DNA from: Quercus robur
Taxonomy: Eukaryota > Streptophyta > Magnoliopsida > Fagales > Fagaceae
NCBI RefSeq assembly: GCF_932294415.1
Contig: NC_065536.1
Span: 36,950,354 to 37,014,353 of the forward strand
Direction: 5' to 3'
Length of the DNA: 64,000 bases
The position numbers were made by a program, and so were the translations under genes. This document shows positions 53,831 through 64,000 of this stretch, one piece after another (position 1 is the first letter of the stretch; the number at the start of each line of letters is the position of its first letter). The notes below the pieces were generated by a model. That model saw only the letters and a list, made by a program, of their open reading frames with translations. It made no database searches and had not been told where the DNA came from.

Positions 53831-55399
53831 CAGTTCCCCCTTACAAAGGCATGTATTTCTCCCCCTAACATGTAGAATCTTAAAAAGAAACCACATTTTC
53901 TCCCCCTTTTTGTCATGATTGACAAAGGGAACAAGAAGCTATGAAACTTCACCTGAGAAACATAAAGTTGATCAAAGATGATTAAGGGGGCACAAGGAAT
54001 CCGTATAAATGCATGAATGTAATGAAACAAGATGCTATAGATGACAAGATAGAATAAAGATGCAAAACATGTGAAAAACAATGCATACAAGAGGGTCTCA
54101 ACAGATCGAGAAGCTTTCGAGATGCTATCGAGAGAAAACCTAGAAATCTTGATGGATTGAGGATCTGTCGAGAATCTATCAGGCAGATAGAGAGCTTAGA
54201 AATTTTCCTTAATGGATCAAGAAGCTGTCGAGGATCTGTCGAGAGCAAAGCAAAGAGGCTTGATAGAAATGGATGTGTCAAGGTATCTGTCAAGAAGCTG
54301 TTAAGCTTGAAGAAAAGGATTTTTTTCAAGGGAGGAAAAACACATAAAGATGAATGCAACAAGCAAGCTACTTAAACATAGATCCAATCAACATGTTAAG
54401 CTCTCAAAAACATCTCTCAACAAAAAAATGCAAAGCATTCATGATCCAAAACACACACACACACGCATACACACTAAACAAGTCTAACCAATTTTATATT
54501 TCAAAAACAAGTTATGACAGTTTAGTGAGCATACATTAACACATGTATTCCTTGTGATGGCCAAATCACATTCTACCTGCACATGTATCAAAAGTAGCAA
54601 AGAATATGCGTATTGTGTGTGAAAACATAGCAAAAGTGCATAGGTGTCTCATATTATGACGATTTGAGATATGAGAAAATCAAATACACTCATAGATAAT
54701 AATAATTTCTTGATGGAGACTATCACCTTTGAGGTAAATCCTATAACTCCTACATCTCCTAGAAACACACTTGCAACTATATTTAAAAGCATTTTGATTC
54801 TTTTTACTTTTGTTTTTCTTTGCATATTTTTTTTTGAGCATATCATGCATGGGTATATAAGGGAGAGAGAAGAAATACCCAATTATGTAAGTTTAAACAT
54901 CACAATTTTGCTTTGTCGAAGCATACAGATGTGATTCATGATTGGTGGGTTTTAATGGTGAGATGGTTATTTATGCCTTTCTCTTAGGATTTTTTAGTCA
55001 TTCCCATAAAAAAGAGTGATATGAGTGTTAAGTATAAGAGATTACTTAATTGTACTCATCACAAACACGAGCCACAAAGCTCACTTGCTTAGTTATGCAT
55101 TGAGATGCTCATTTAAGCTACAAAAGATACAATGGTTAGAAAACTTTGTTTCAATGGCTATCCAAGGTACATAAGTACCAATATACCCAAACACACACTG
55201 CTTTTGTATATATTTTTTTCTCTTTTCATTTTGAAAAACAAACAAAATAAAGACTAAACAACCAAACAAAAACAGAAAACAACATGAAAGCATGAAAGAA
55301 AGGCGCAGATGCATGAAAGCATGATTCCAAAGGAAGATAAGAAATCAAGCAAAGAGAGTCCTACTTTAGATAAAAAGAATTAAAGTAGAGGACAAAAAA

Positions 55400-58160
55400 A
55401 AAAAAAGACAATTAAGTCTTAGGCTCCTTTCTCACCCACACAACATGAGTCTTTGGCCGTGAAGATGAAAAGGCATGTGTCATAGTATGTCTATTAAAGG
55501 ACATAGAAGAATTAGAATTCTCCTGAAATTGAGTTAAAAAGCTCAAAGCTTTTAATAACTCTCCAAACAAAGGTGTAGGTCCTTAAGAGGAAAACTGTGA
55601 CTGTTTGGACACTTGCTTTTGAGGAGATACAACTTAAAGCAATTAAGATGAATGTGTCTAGAAACACCACAATGGTGACAAACATGAGGTCTAACAAAGG
55701 ATTTAGAATTAGTCAAATCAGTTTTGGATTTCATACCTTTATCACCTTTCTCAGATTAGGGCACAAAGACAATCTTTGATCTAGAAGCCATGGAAGAGGA
55801 GGGGCCGGAGGAAACATCATATCCTAAGCCAGTCTTATCAGAACTAGGCTTTTGAGCACTCAATACTTCATCAAGCTTTGCACTAGACATTCTTTCTATT
55901 TAAGTTCTAGTTTGACTAAGCTCAACCTCGAGATTCTTGACCTTCTCTTCTAATGAGGTGTTCTCCATAACAAAAGTCTCAACTAACCTTGTAGTCTCAT
56001 CTAGTTTGATTAACAGATCAGCTTTTTTAGTTTTTGTTAGGACATATGTGTTTCACATGTTAAGAACATATGTCATGATTTTATGTAATTGGCTTATCCT
56101 TTGACAAAACGCACTTTACTTGTATTTTGGTAGATTTAGGATGTGTTTAAATACTTCAAGAAATCTTGTTTCAAGATCAAGTATTGAAACCTTCAAGTCC
56201 GTTCAAGAAAACAAGTTCAGAGTGCAAAATCATTAAAGCTCGACAATTGACTCGACAGCTGCATCTATCGAGCTTAAGGAAGCTGTTCTACATTCGGTGT
56301 GCTCGACACCTGCTCAACAGCTGCTTGACACCTAATATCTGTCAAGGTTTAAGATTTTTAGAATTTCAATTTGATTTTCTTGGGATCCGTGAATGTGTCT
56401 TTGGGCTTTCTTTTCTCCTAACCCTAGACATATAAAAGGATCAGTTTAAGGGCCGTCAAAGAGTTCACAAGTTGTACAAGCTTTGAGCAAATTCTGTTCA
56501 AGCAAATTGTGACCGGAGACGAAGTTCTTGCCTTAGTTCATCTCTTTCTCTTGAAGAAGTTGCTGTGTATGTGCATCGTAGGGTTTTGTGACCAAACATC
56601 TTCTTAATCTTCATCGTGTGTATGAATTGAAGAACTTTGCAACCAACAACCTTCTTAGTTGGTGATTGAAGTCGCGTACTAGGATCCGCGCAATTGGTTA
56701 GTCACGTACTTGGGAGTCGTGCATCGAAAGGGGAACTGTCACTACAGAACAAGTCCAATTGGGTATTGGGGTAAGGGTTCAACTGTAGGTTGGTAAGGTA
56801 CTTGGATTCCTTTCTTGTAACCGCTTGTTGTGATAATAGTGGAGTTTCAGGAGTGTTGACCTGAAAATCACCCGGTGGGGTTTTTGTCGATAAGTTTTCC
56901 CCATTCGTAAACAAATCACCGTGTTATTTATTTTCCGCTGCATATTTAGTTTATTGGCGATTTTTTTATGCTACCACGTGTTTGCATGATAAATTGATTA
57001 ATTAATAACTTGGCTTTTTAATTAATTAATTTCTATCACAAGGGGTCATTCAGTTTGTGGCCTATCAGTTTTCATCTCATTAATCTCTTTTCTACAAAGA
57101 TAAGAAGTCTTTTAAGATTTTATAAATTCAGTGCATAGCTTATCATAGGCTTCCTAAAGGGTCACCTAGGTACTTCATCATTAGAAGAATCCTCACTATC
57201 ACTAGCATTCTCCATAATCACCTTATCAGTTATGGCAGCAAAAGCCATAAATTGAACACGTACATCCACATACTCATTAGAAGTGTCATTCTTAGTATCA
57301 CTCTAGGTAGCAACAAACTCTTTATCTTTTGACTTCTTGGTCTTTTTCTTCATAAGGTAGTTTGGGTACTCTATCCTCATATGACCAAAACCTTTACACT
57401 CATGGCACTGGATAAAGGGTTTCTCACTCTTATCCTTTCTTGAGGATTTAGATTTCCTAGGAGGTTTGTCCTTATCATTTTTCCTATGTTGAAGAAGCTT
57501 GATAATCTCATTAGCTATAAAGGTTAGATCCTTATCCTCATCATCATCTTCAGAGTCATCAATCTCTTCCTCTATACCCTTAAGAGCCAAGTTTCTACTC
57601 TTTCCACCTTTTCCCATTAAACCTAATCCCATCTCGTAGGTTTGAAGGTTCCCTACAAGCTCAGTAAAAGGAATTTGATCAATGTCCTTCACTTCTTCAA
57701 TGGCAGTGATCTTTACATGGAATGTTTTAGGTAAGGACCTAAGGATTTTCCTAACAATGTTGGATTCTACTATAGATTCTACAAGGTTGAAGGCAGAATT
57801 CACAATATCCTTGAGTTTATCATAGAACTCATCAAAGGTCTCATCCTCCTCCATCCTTATTTCTTCAAAACTACTAGTGAGTCTTTGAAGTTTCACAGTC
57901 TTTACTACCTTGGTACCTTCATAGGTGGTCTCAAGAATGGTCCATGCTTCCTTGGCAACTTTCGTGGATGATATTTTCATGAATTCCTCATTGGTCACCC
58001 CACTAAACAAAGCATTCAAGGCTCTATTGTTGAAATTTGCCACTTTGATTGTTACTTCATCCCAATCCACCGACGCTTCCTAGAGCCTGAAAAAAAACTT
58101 TCATACGAACTTTCTAGTACGCATAGTTAGTGCCATCAAATAAATGAAGAACAAAAGAGA
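55400..58160 (-). pseudogene. Copia gag (DUF4219/UBN2, two zinc knuckles), broken
   Basis: Minus strand: a NYAY-stop-KVRMK start region (58125), then a long open UBN2 part (58070-57303) with AWTILETTYEGTKVVK, KLQRLTSSFEEIRM and a knuckle CHECKGFGHMRIEYP, in which the fourth ligand Cys is Tyr. After a stop come an acidic/coiled segment (57295-57073, continuing at 56029-55860 past the inserted LTR) and a second knuckle CHHCGVSRHIHLNC (about 55690-55649). The two-knuckle layout is that of SIRE-type gag. Gag would form the virus-like particle; here stops, a frameshift and the lost ligand make it non-functional. Confidence 0.8.
56035..57067 (+). mobile_element. Copia-type solo LTR inside the gag remnant, 1,033 bp
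   Basis: It runs from TGTTAGGACATATG to GGCCTATCA with perfect GTTTT duplications (56030-56034, 57068-57072). Its start matches the minus-strand start of the LTRs at 51509 and 58244 (TGTAATTGGC, TTTGACAAAA, TTTACTTGTA), so it is a related subfamily in opposite orientation. It has a CATATAAAAGG box (about 56428) and TCGACA motifs (56250-56330). Confidence 0.9.
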
Positions 58161-58226
58161 TTGTCCATGATCCATGACAACGGGGGCCAAGGATCACACT
58201 TAGGAAATTAATCCAATCAGAGTGTA

Positions 58227-58241
58227 CCCACTTTGATACCA
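58227..58241 (-). other. Copia primer-binding site
   Basis: TGGTATCAAAGTGGG on the minus strand, 2 nt after the LTR CA. It matches the initiator-Met tRNA type (TGGTATCAGAGC) used by most plant Copia elements. Confidence 0.85.
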
Positions 58242-58243
58242 CT

Positions 58244-59159
58244 TGATGGAAAATTTAGATCCCGGTTGATAGAATTAACAAGTTTTAAACCCAAGTTATT
58301 AATTAGATTTATTATGAATAAACCTTGTTAAAAAAAACATCAATATTATGTCAATATCATGTATAGCAGAATAGTTAATATGACAAGATATGAAGATATG
58401 ATGACCCAAGAAAACCAATGAAACAAACTAATTTCATAGTAAAAAAACTTGGGGGGAAACCTTCCTGAAAAACAATCCACTATAATAAAGAGAAGTTTCA
58501 GATCTAGTACAAAACCTTTATCCCTAGACTCTATAATCCACGTAGATGAACTTACAGTAAAAACCTTCTACCGCTTCAGAACCTCTGAACTCTTCAATAT
58601 ATGAACGCCACCCTTTTGCACAGATTCTAGTACGTGACTAACTACAGCAACTTAAAGATGTTGTTGGCTGCAAAGTTCTTCACTTCATCAACAATGAAGA
58701 TCAAGAAGCACTTGGTTACAAAACCCGAAGGGGTAAAGATGCAGTAGCTTCTTTTAGAGAGAATAAGGCACTAGGTCACTTTCTGCATGTGTTCTCCCTA
58801 TACGACAACCTTTAAAATAAGCTTTATATATGTCTAGGGTTGTGAGAAAAGAAACCCTACACATACATGTTAGCATGAGCTAAAAATTAGATCTGGAAAT
58901 TCTGATTTCGTAGATCTTGACAGATTCAGCTTCTGTCGAGCTTTCTTCATTAAGTCTCGATAGATACTGTTTCTATCGAGCTTCTGTTGAGCTTTAATGA
59001 ATAGCTTTTCTTCACTTGTTTCTTGGTCCAATCTTCATGGCTTTAATACTTGGATTGAACAACATATTTCTTAAAGTACTAAACCCATAGATCTACCCAA
59101 TTACAAGTAAAATGCATTTTGTCAAAAAATTAGCCAATTACATAAATATGTCCCTAACA
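58244..59159 (-). mobile_element. SIRE-like Copia 5' LTR, 916 bp
   Basis: Plus-strand sense TGATGGAAAATTTAG...GTCCCTAACA. It adjoins the primer-binding site on its left and CTCTGGATTGG on its right. It is about 93% alike to the solo LTR at 51509-52417, with the same DUF7745-like sequence beyond it. Confidence 0.9.
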
Positions 59160-61060
59160 CTCTGGATTGGAGCCTACTAGAGGCTATAATCACCTGTTGG
59201 AATCTTGCTTTGAGGTCTTTCACCATTGAGGACATGGATTTGATCCCTACTTTGGAGGAGTATGATCATATCCTTTCTCTGTCTACCCCTATGGATTAGG
59301 TTTATCTGCCACTTTTTCGGCCTCGCTATTGCAAGTGGTTGGTAGAGCTACTAGGCCTGAAGACGGTTGTGGTAGATATTTTGACTCAATATGGGAGTGG
59401 GTTAGGGGGCAGCGTACCCCTGGATTTTCTGATTTGTCGGTTTAGCCTAGCTGAGTGCCTCGTTGTCTACAAAGGGGACTTTGTGGGTTTGAGAGTACTA
59501 AACTTTCTATAGGCGCTAGGCTTTTGTGATTGCTTTCTTTAACTTGATGCAATTTCTTTCTCAGCTGGGTTCTATTAGCTTCACAGTCTTACCCTTGGTG
59601 AGTACTCTTCCTCACAATACTTCATTTATTACCTCTCTTCTCTCTGAAACCATTCAGTCCCTTTCTTTATGTCAGGAGGCAGGTAGTGGTAGGCTTCACT
59701 ACTGTGTGCACATGTTGCAGTTGTGGTTTTGCAGCCATATGATTTTGTTCTCTAGGCTAGAACCCTAGTGTTTTTAAGGAAGAATAGGGTTAATATTACT
59801 ATAGCCATTGACCTTCCTCTTATACATGATACCACTGCTTGGTTGGGGTATTTGTTTGGCTTGGGTCCCATTGTTTGGGTATGGAGAGTCAAGTGGGGAG
59901 TTACTAGGTGGTAGGGTTGGCTTTCTACATCAGTTTGCTTGGCATCACGTTGATGGGCATTTGGGATTGCACAGGATATTATCTAGGCATGGCTATGAGG
60001 CAGTTCGAGGGCACTCTGCACACCCCTCTACTTAGTGACCTTTCTGACGTCACTTGTGAGTATGGAGACAAAGATATAGATACAGCTGTGATAAAGCGCA
60101 CTTCTGGTTTCTGGAAGAAGCGTAAGTCATCAATTGATTATCCCACTTGTCTTGGAGATAACTATGAGTGGTCTACTACTGAGTTTAGAGAGTGGAGAGC
60201 CACTAGGGATCCATGCTTCATCATTGACTTGTCATTACCTAATCCACTTAATCCTAGACTTCCAGCTGATATACTGAGGAATTATACCCTAGAGTTTGAG
60301 GTCAGAGTTGAGAGTACATTTAGGAGACTAAGAGAGTGCCTGTTAGAGGCTATCAGAGATAGAGACTGGGGCAAGGAGACCTTGAATGTTTTTATAGAAG
60401 ACTTTGATGAGATGGGGGTGACCTATGAGACCGAGCTAGTTGCACTTCGAGTAGAGCTCTCATAAAGGGGTTAGATCCCTTCAGCCACAGATACTGTGTG
60501 AGCTCAACTGTGATCTTAGGTTACGAGCCTAGAGAGTAAGCTTGCAGATTTTACTTAAAGATTCATTGTCTTGGGCCAAACTAGAGATGAGGAGAGAGCT
60601 GCAATAGAGGCTAGCCATGTTGAGGTGAGTAGCAGGGTTGATGATTTAGCAGTGCGGCTAGTGTAGGCTACATCCTACATTCACTCTACTTTAAGCCTTG
60701 AGTATGGGCCGACTGATGAGCCGAGTGAGCCACAGTTGACATTTTGTCGTCTCCAGGCTAAGGTAACCAAGAAGAAGGAGGCGTTGAGGGTTTCCACTGC
60801 TGAGATTGGCACATTACAGGTCCCAACTTAGAGAGGCAACGTTGCACCTCGGGTCCTAACTTAGAGAATTGGTCCAAATTCGGCATGCATATACCAGACT
60901 CAGTGAGATTGCCAGAGATCTTAATTTTGATGTTGTGAGGTTGCTTCATACCCATTCCTCAGATGATCTGATTCTCTTTACTGGCTTTGGGAGACTATGC
61001 CAGGCAGTGTCAGACCATTTGGGTCATGTTTGACTCACTTGAGTCTCTTCTATTTCTTTT
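59160..61060 (+). pseudogene. DUF7745-like gene remnant, copy 2
   Basis: It reads FTIEDMDLIPTLEEYDHILS, LVELLGLKTVVVDIL, GSGLGGSVPLDFLICRFSL, SISFTVLPLVSTLPHNTSF, LLSETIQSLSLCQEAGSGRL and LQLWFCSHM, with stops (one at 59298) and frame changes. Its longest open piece (59908-60465) has GIWDCTGYY and FIEDFDEMGVTYETELVALR. The far C-terminal part reaches LLHTHSSDDLILFTGFG near 60990. The intact parent family is of unknown function and travels with retrotransposons. Confidence 0.6.
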
Positions 61061-61950
61061 CATTTCTGCACATGAGTTATGTAGTTAGTATTCCATCATG
61101 TATGGAAAGGTCCTTCATAAATTGCTAGGAAGTTATGTGAGGCCTTCCACTTTTGGGTTTTTAAAGCATAATCTAGTTTGTAAGGCATGCTTCATAATGG
61201 AAAGAATGTGGAAATAGAGATGTTTATGTATATATTGATCATCAGGTGATGTTTATGTTTATGATATTTGTGTTTGGAAAAAGAATGATAGATGCATTAA
61301 AAAGATAGAACAAGGCACAAAACAGGCATGTTTAATGAATATGTGTGCAAATACTTGAAAATGCATAAACATACAAATATAATGGTAAATGTAAGTCTAT
61401 GCACATCAATATCTCAGGTTACAAATGATACATCCTATTCTAGATAGAGCTTTTCCATTCCCATTGGGGTACACCTTCCATTGATGTATGCCATAAAATC
61501 CTTAAACAAAGCATAGAGGGCCATATATATTTCAATCATAAAGCAATCCTCTAAAAATCCTAAGGTACCCTTATATCTTCATCTTGAAAAGGTTCATTTT
61601 TCCTTCTGATCTTGATTTCAATCCAAAGCAGATTCAAAGAACTGAGTGATTTTTCTTTTAAAATGTGACTGGGCTGGAATTAGTTGCCTACATACCTCCA
61701 CTAGGAAGGATCAGGTCATCACATAGTTCAAACAATCACTACAAATTTTTTGATTGCTTTAATTTTTGCCTAGACCGCCCTTTCGAGTTTTCAATCTAGC
61801 AAGCTCTCTCACACTCTATTTTTTTCTCTCCTTTTGCATAGACTGCACTTTCGGGTTTTAAATCTACCTTTTCATATATTTTTGTATTTTTTTTTTTTGG
61901 ATGCATAGAAAAATAAAAGGGGTAGCACTTAGGAACTCCATCATGCAAAA
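61061..61950. other. Non-coding stretch downstream of the right-edge retrotransposon
   Basis: Probably 3' untranslated sequence of the minus-strand Tat element at the right edge. It repeats the phrase TAGACTGCACTTTCGGGTTT/TAGACCGCCCTTTCGAGTTT (about 61772 and 61838). No gene. Confidence 0.4.
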
Positions 61951-61952
61951 TA

Positions 61953-64000
61953 CTATATAATAGCATCAGAATTGGTAGGCATATTGAAATCATGTCCATT
62001 CATCTCGGCTAAAATCAAGGTTCGTCTAGAGAATGCCTTCTTGACCACATATGGGCCCTCGTAAGTTGGAGCAAACTTTCCTCTATGATCAAGCATAGCC
62101 TGGTTGCGCTTCTTTAAGACTAAGTCGCCTTCTTCAAAGACTCTAGGTCTAACCTTCTTGTTAAATGCTCGCTTTACGCAATGTTGGTACAACTGTCTAT
62201 GGCACATTGTAGTCATGCGCTTTTCATCTATCATGTTCAATTATTCATATCAAGAACAAGCCCACTCAGCTTCTGATAGCTCCGTTTGTGACAAAATCCT
62301 AATAGACGAGATCTCTACCACTGCTGGGAGGACAATTTCCATGCCATAAACCAAAGAATATGGGTTGCACCTGTGGAAGTACGAACAAAAGTGCGGTAAG
62401 CACACAAGGCAAATGGCAAATACTCATGCCAATCCTTATAGGTATTTGTCATCTTCACTAAGATCTTCTTTATGTTCGTATTGGCTGCTTCTATTGCGCC
62501 ATTCATCTTAGGATAGTAAGGAACCTAATTCCAATGCTTAATCTTAAATTGATGGCAAAGCTATTCAATCATTTTTCCATTTAGATTCATTCCATTATCT
62601 GTAATGAGCTCTCTAGCTATGCCGTAGTGACAAATGATATTTTGTTTCAAAAATAGGGCTACTACCGCCTAGGTAATACTCTTATAGGAAGTGGCTTCTA
62701 CCCACTTGGTAAAATTGTTGATGGCCACTAAAATATACTCATGCCCATTTGAGGCTTTCAGAATCATAAGTTCGATGACATCCATACCCCAGGCTGAAAA
62801 AGGACACGGTGCCGTTAGAGAGTGCAGGGGTTGGGGAAGAACATTCTTCCTATTATGATAGACTTGGCAATGATGGCACATCCTCATATGTTTAATGCAA
62901 TCATTCTCCATGGTGAGCCAATAGTAACCAGCTCTCATAATCTTCCGGACCAACAAGGGTCCACTAGCATGGGCTTTGAGCAAGCTTTCATGCACGTCCT
63001 CCATCAAAAGGTTAGCCTAGGTAGCATCTATGCATTGAAGCAAGGTTGTATCGTGGTTCCTCTTATACAAGACTTCCCTACTCAAGAAAAATTGGCACAC
63101 CATGCGCTTGATGAACTTCTTCTTATTGTTTGTAGACCTACTCAGGTATTCACCATCTTAATATAAGCCTTGATATCGTGGTAAAATGGTTTTCCTTCGA
63201 TCTCAACTTCAACCTTCATGCATTCTTCAATATTCATGCAATCGGCTGGCAAACTGTGGACTTCTATATGCAATTGTCACATTTCATCTCCCTCTGCCAA
63301 CTTAACCATGCTAGCTAGGGTCGTTAAGGCATCAGCGAACTGATTGTGTGCTCGAGGCAAATAAGAAAATGTAATATTCCGAAACTTCGGGATCAAATGA
63401 CTAACACATCTTTGATATGGAATTAACTTGGTGTCTCAGGCTTGCCACTTTCCTTCTATTTGTGAGATGATTAACAAGGAATCTCCAAAGACACTTAAAT
63501 CATATGTGCTAAACTTCAAGGTAATTTGCAAGCCTATTATGAATGCTTCGTATTCTGTGGCATTGTTTGTGTAGTTGAAATTCAACTTAACTAAAACAGG
63601 GATTTGCTAGCCCTTTGGGGATACCAAAACTGCTCCCACTCCATTTCTAGTGGTATTGATGGCTCTATTGAAATATAGCTTCCAATGCCACGGTTCCACA
63701 TAGCTTGGTTTTGGCTCTATTGCCAAAACATCTTCATATAGGAAGAGAGATTTTGAGAAATCTTGATTGTTCAATGGCTGATCTGCCTGGTAATCAGTTA
63801 TAGCCTGACCCTTGATGGCCTTTTGCACTACAAACATAATATCGAACTCAGATATCAACATCTACCAACGGGAGATCTTTCCCGTGAAAGCAAGCTTTTC
63901 AAAGGTGTACTTGATGGGGTCCATACGGGAAATCAACCACGTGGTAAAATAGAGCACCTATTGCAGAAGTTTACACGAGTCCTATGCTAGTGTGCAACAT
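61953..64000 (-). pseudogene. Tat-lineage Ty3/Gypsy pol, 3' half, decayed, runs off the window
   Basis: On the minus strand, in order: archaeal-type RNase H (63861-63300: GVGAVLVSPKG, NNATEYEAFIIGL, PRAHNQFADAL), integrase zinc region (63007-62880: MRMCHHCQVYHN), catalytic core (AWGMDVIEL, then stops), its later part with GAIEAANTNIKKIL (62506-62315), and the C-terminal EGDLVLKKRNQAM..YEGPYVV (62240-61953). Stops and frameshifts break it repeatedly. The second RNase H again marks the Tat lineage, but it is a different and much older family than the element at 1-7700. Confidence 0.85.

Larger units (their letters stand above)
53831..58243 (-). mobile_element. Copia (SIRE-like) element interior, gag only
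   Basis: Read on the minus strand from the LTR at 59159-58244: a primer-binding site, gag (58160-about 55400, interrupted by a solo LTR), then about 1.5 kb without protease, integrase or reverse transcriptase, ending in three AGGGGGA purine runs (53910-53836) like the polypurine tracts of SIRE elements. The expected 3' LTR does not follow; DUF7745-like sequence does. This is a pol-less, non-autonomous derivative. Confidence 0.7.

Overview
This is a plant nuclear window. Three split host genes with GT-AG introns sit among long, AT-rich stretches of nested transposable elements. The genes most resemble a core-eudicot block: TADA, AGP19 and a Zim17-type zinc-finger gene are consecutive Arabidopsis loci (At1g68720, At1g68725, At1g68730). 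The repeat style suggests a woody rosid, perhaps Fagales, but that is only an impression. The 64 kb reads as one gene island (about 37.5-50.6 kb) between two transposon seas.

Layout. 1-7.7 kb: most of a minus-strand Ty3/Gypsy Tat-lineage retrotransposon. It has a 5' LTR, a primer-binding site, an uninterrupted 1,724-codon gag-pol, a 66-bp tandem array and a spliced ORF of opposite polarity; the far LTR is off the left edge. 7.7-19.2 kb: a decayed plant-mobile-domain-like gene split by a Tekay-like solo LTR, itself split by a 4.9-kb Helitron carrying gene fragments; then a 15-copy array of a 27-bp motif. 19.2-36.8 kb: two inverted copies of one LTR-like family, each invaded by other solo LTRs; a Pack-MULE with a BCS1-like AAA-ATPase fragment; a hAT-type MITE; a LINE cut into three pieces by later insertions; and a Helitron end.

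Gene island. TADA (plastid tRNA-Arg adenosine deaminase, 4 exons, 1,420 aa), a Lys/His-rich GPI-anchored arabinogalactan protein (2 exons, 291 aa) and, on the minus strand, a DNL/Zim17-type zinc-finger chaperone-escort protein (3 exons, 171 aa). The terminal exon of the last has been duplicated in tandem. TADA and the Zim17-type protein probably act inside organelles; the AGP is a cell-surface protein. They are neighbours by conserved gene order, not parts of one pathway.

51.3-64 kb: a Copia (SIRE-like) gag-only element, a direct duplication of 'LTR plus DUF7745-like pseudogene', another solo LTR, and at the right edge a decayed Tat-lineage pol. Six solo LTRs in the window keep perfect 5-bp target-site duplications, so LTR-LTR recombination has been the main way these elements were removed.
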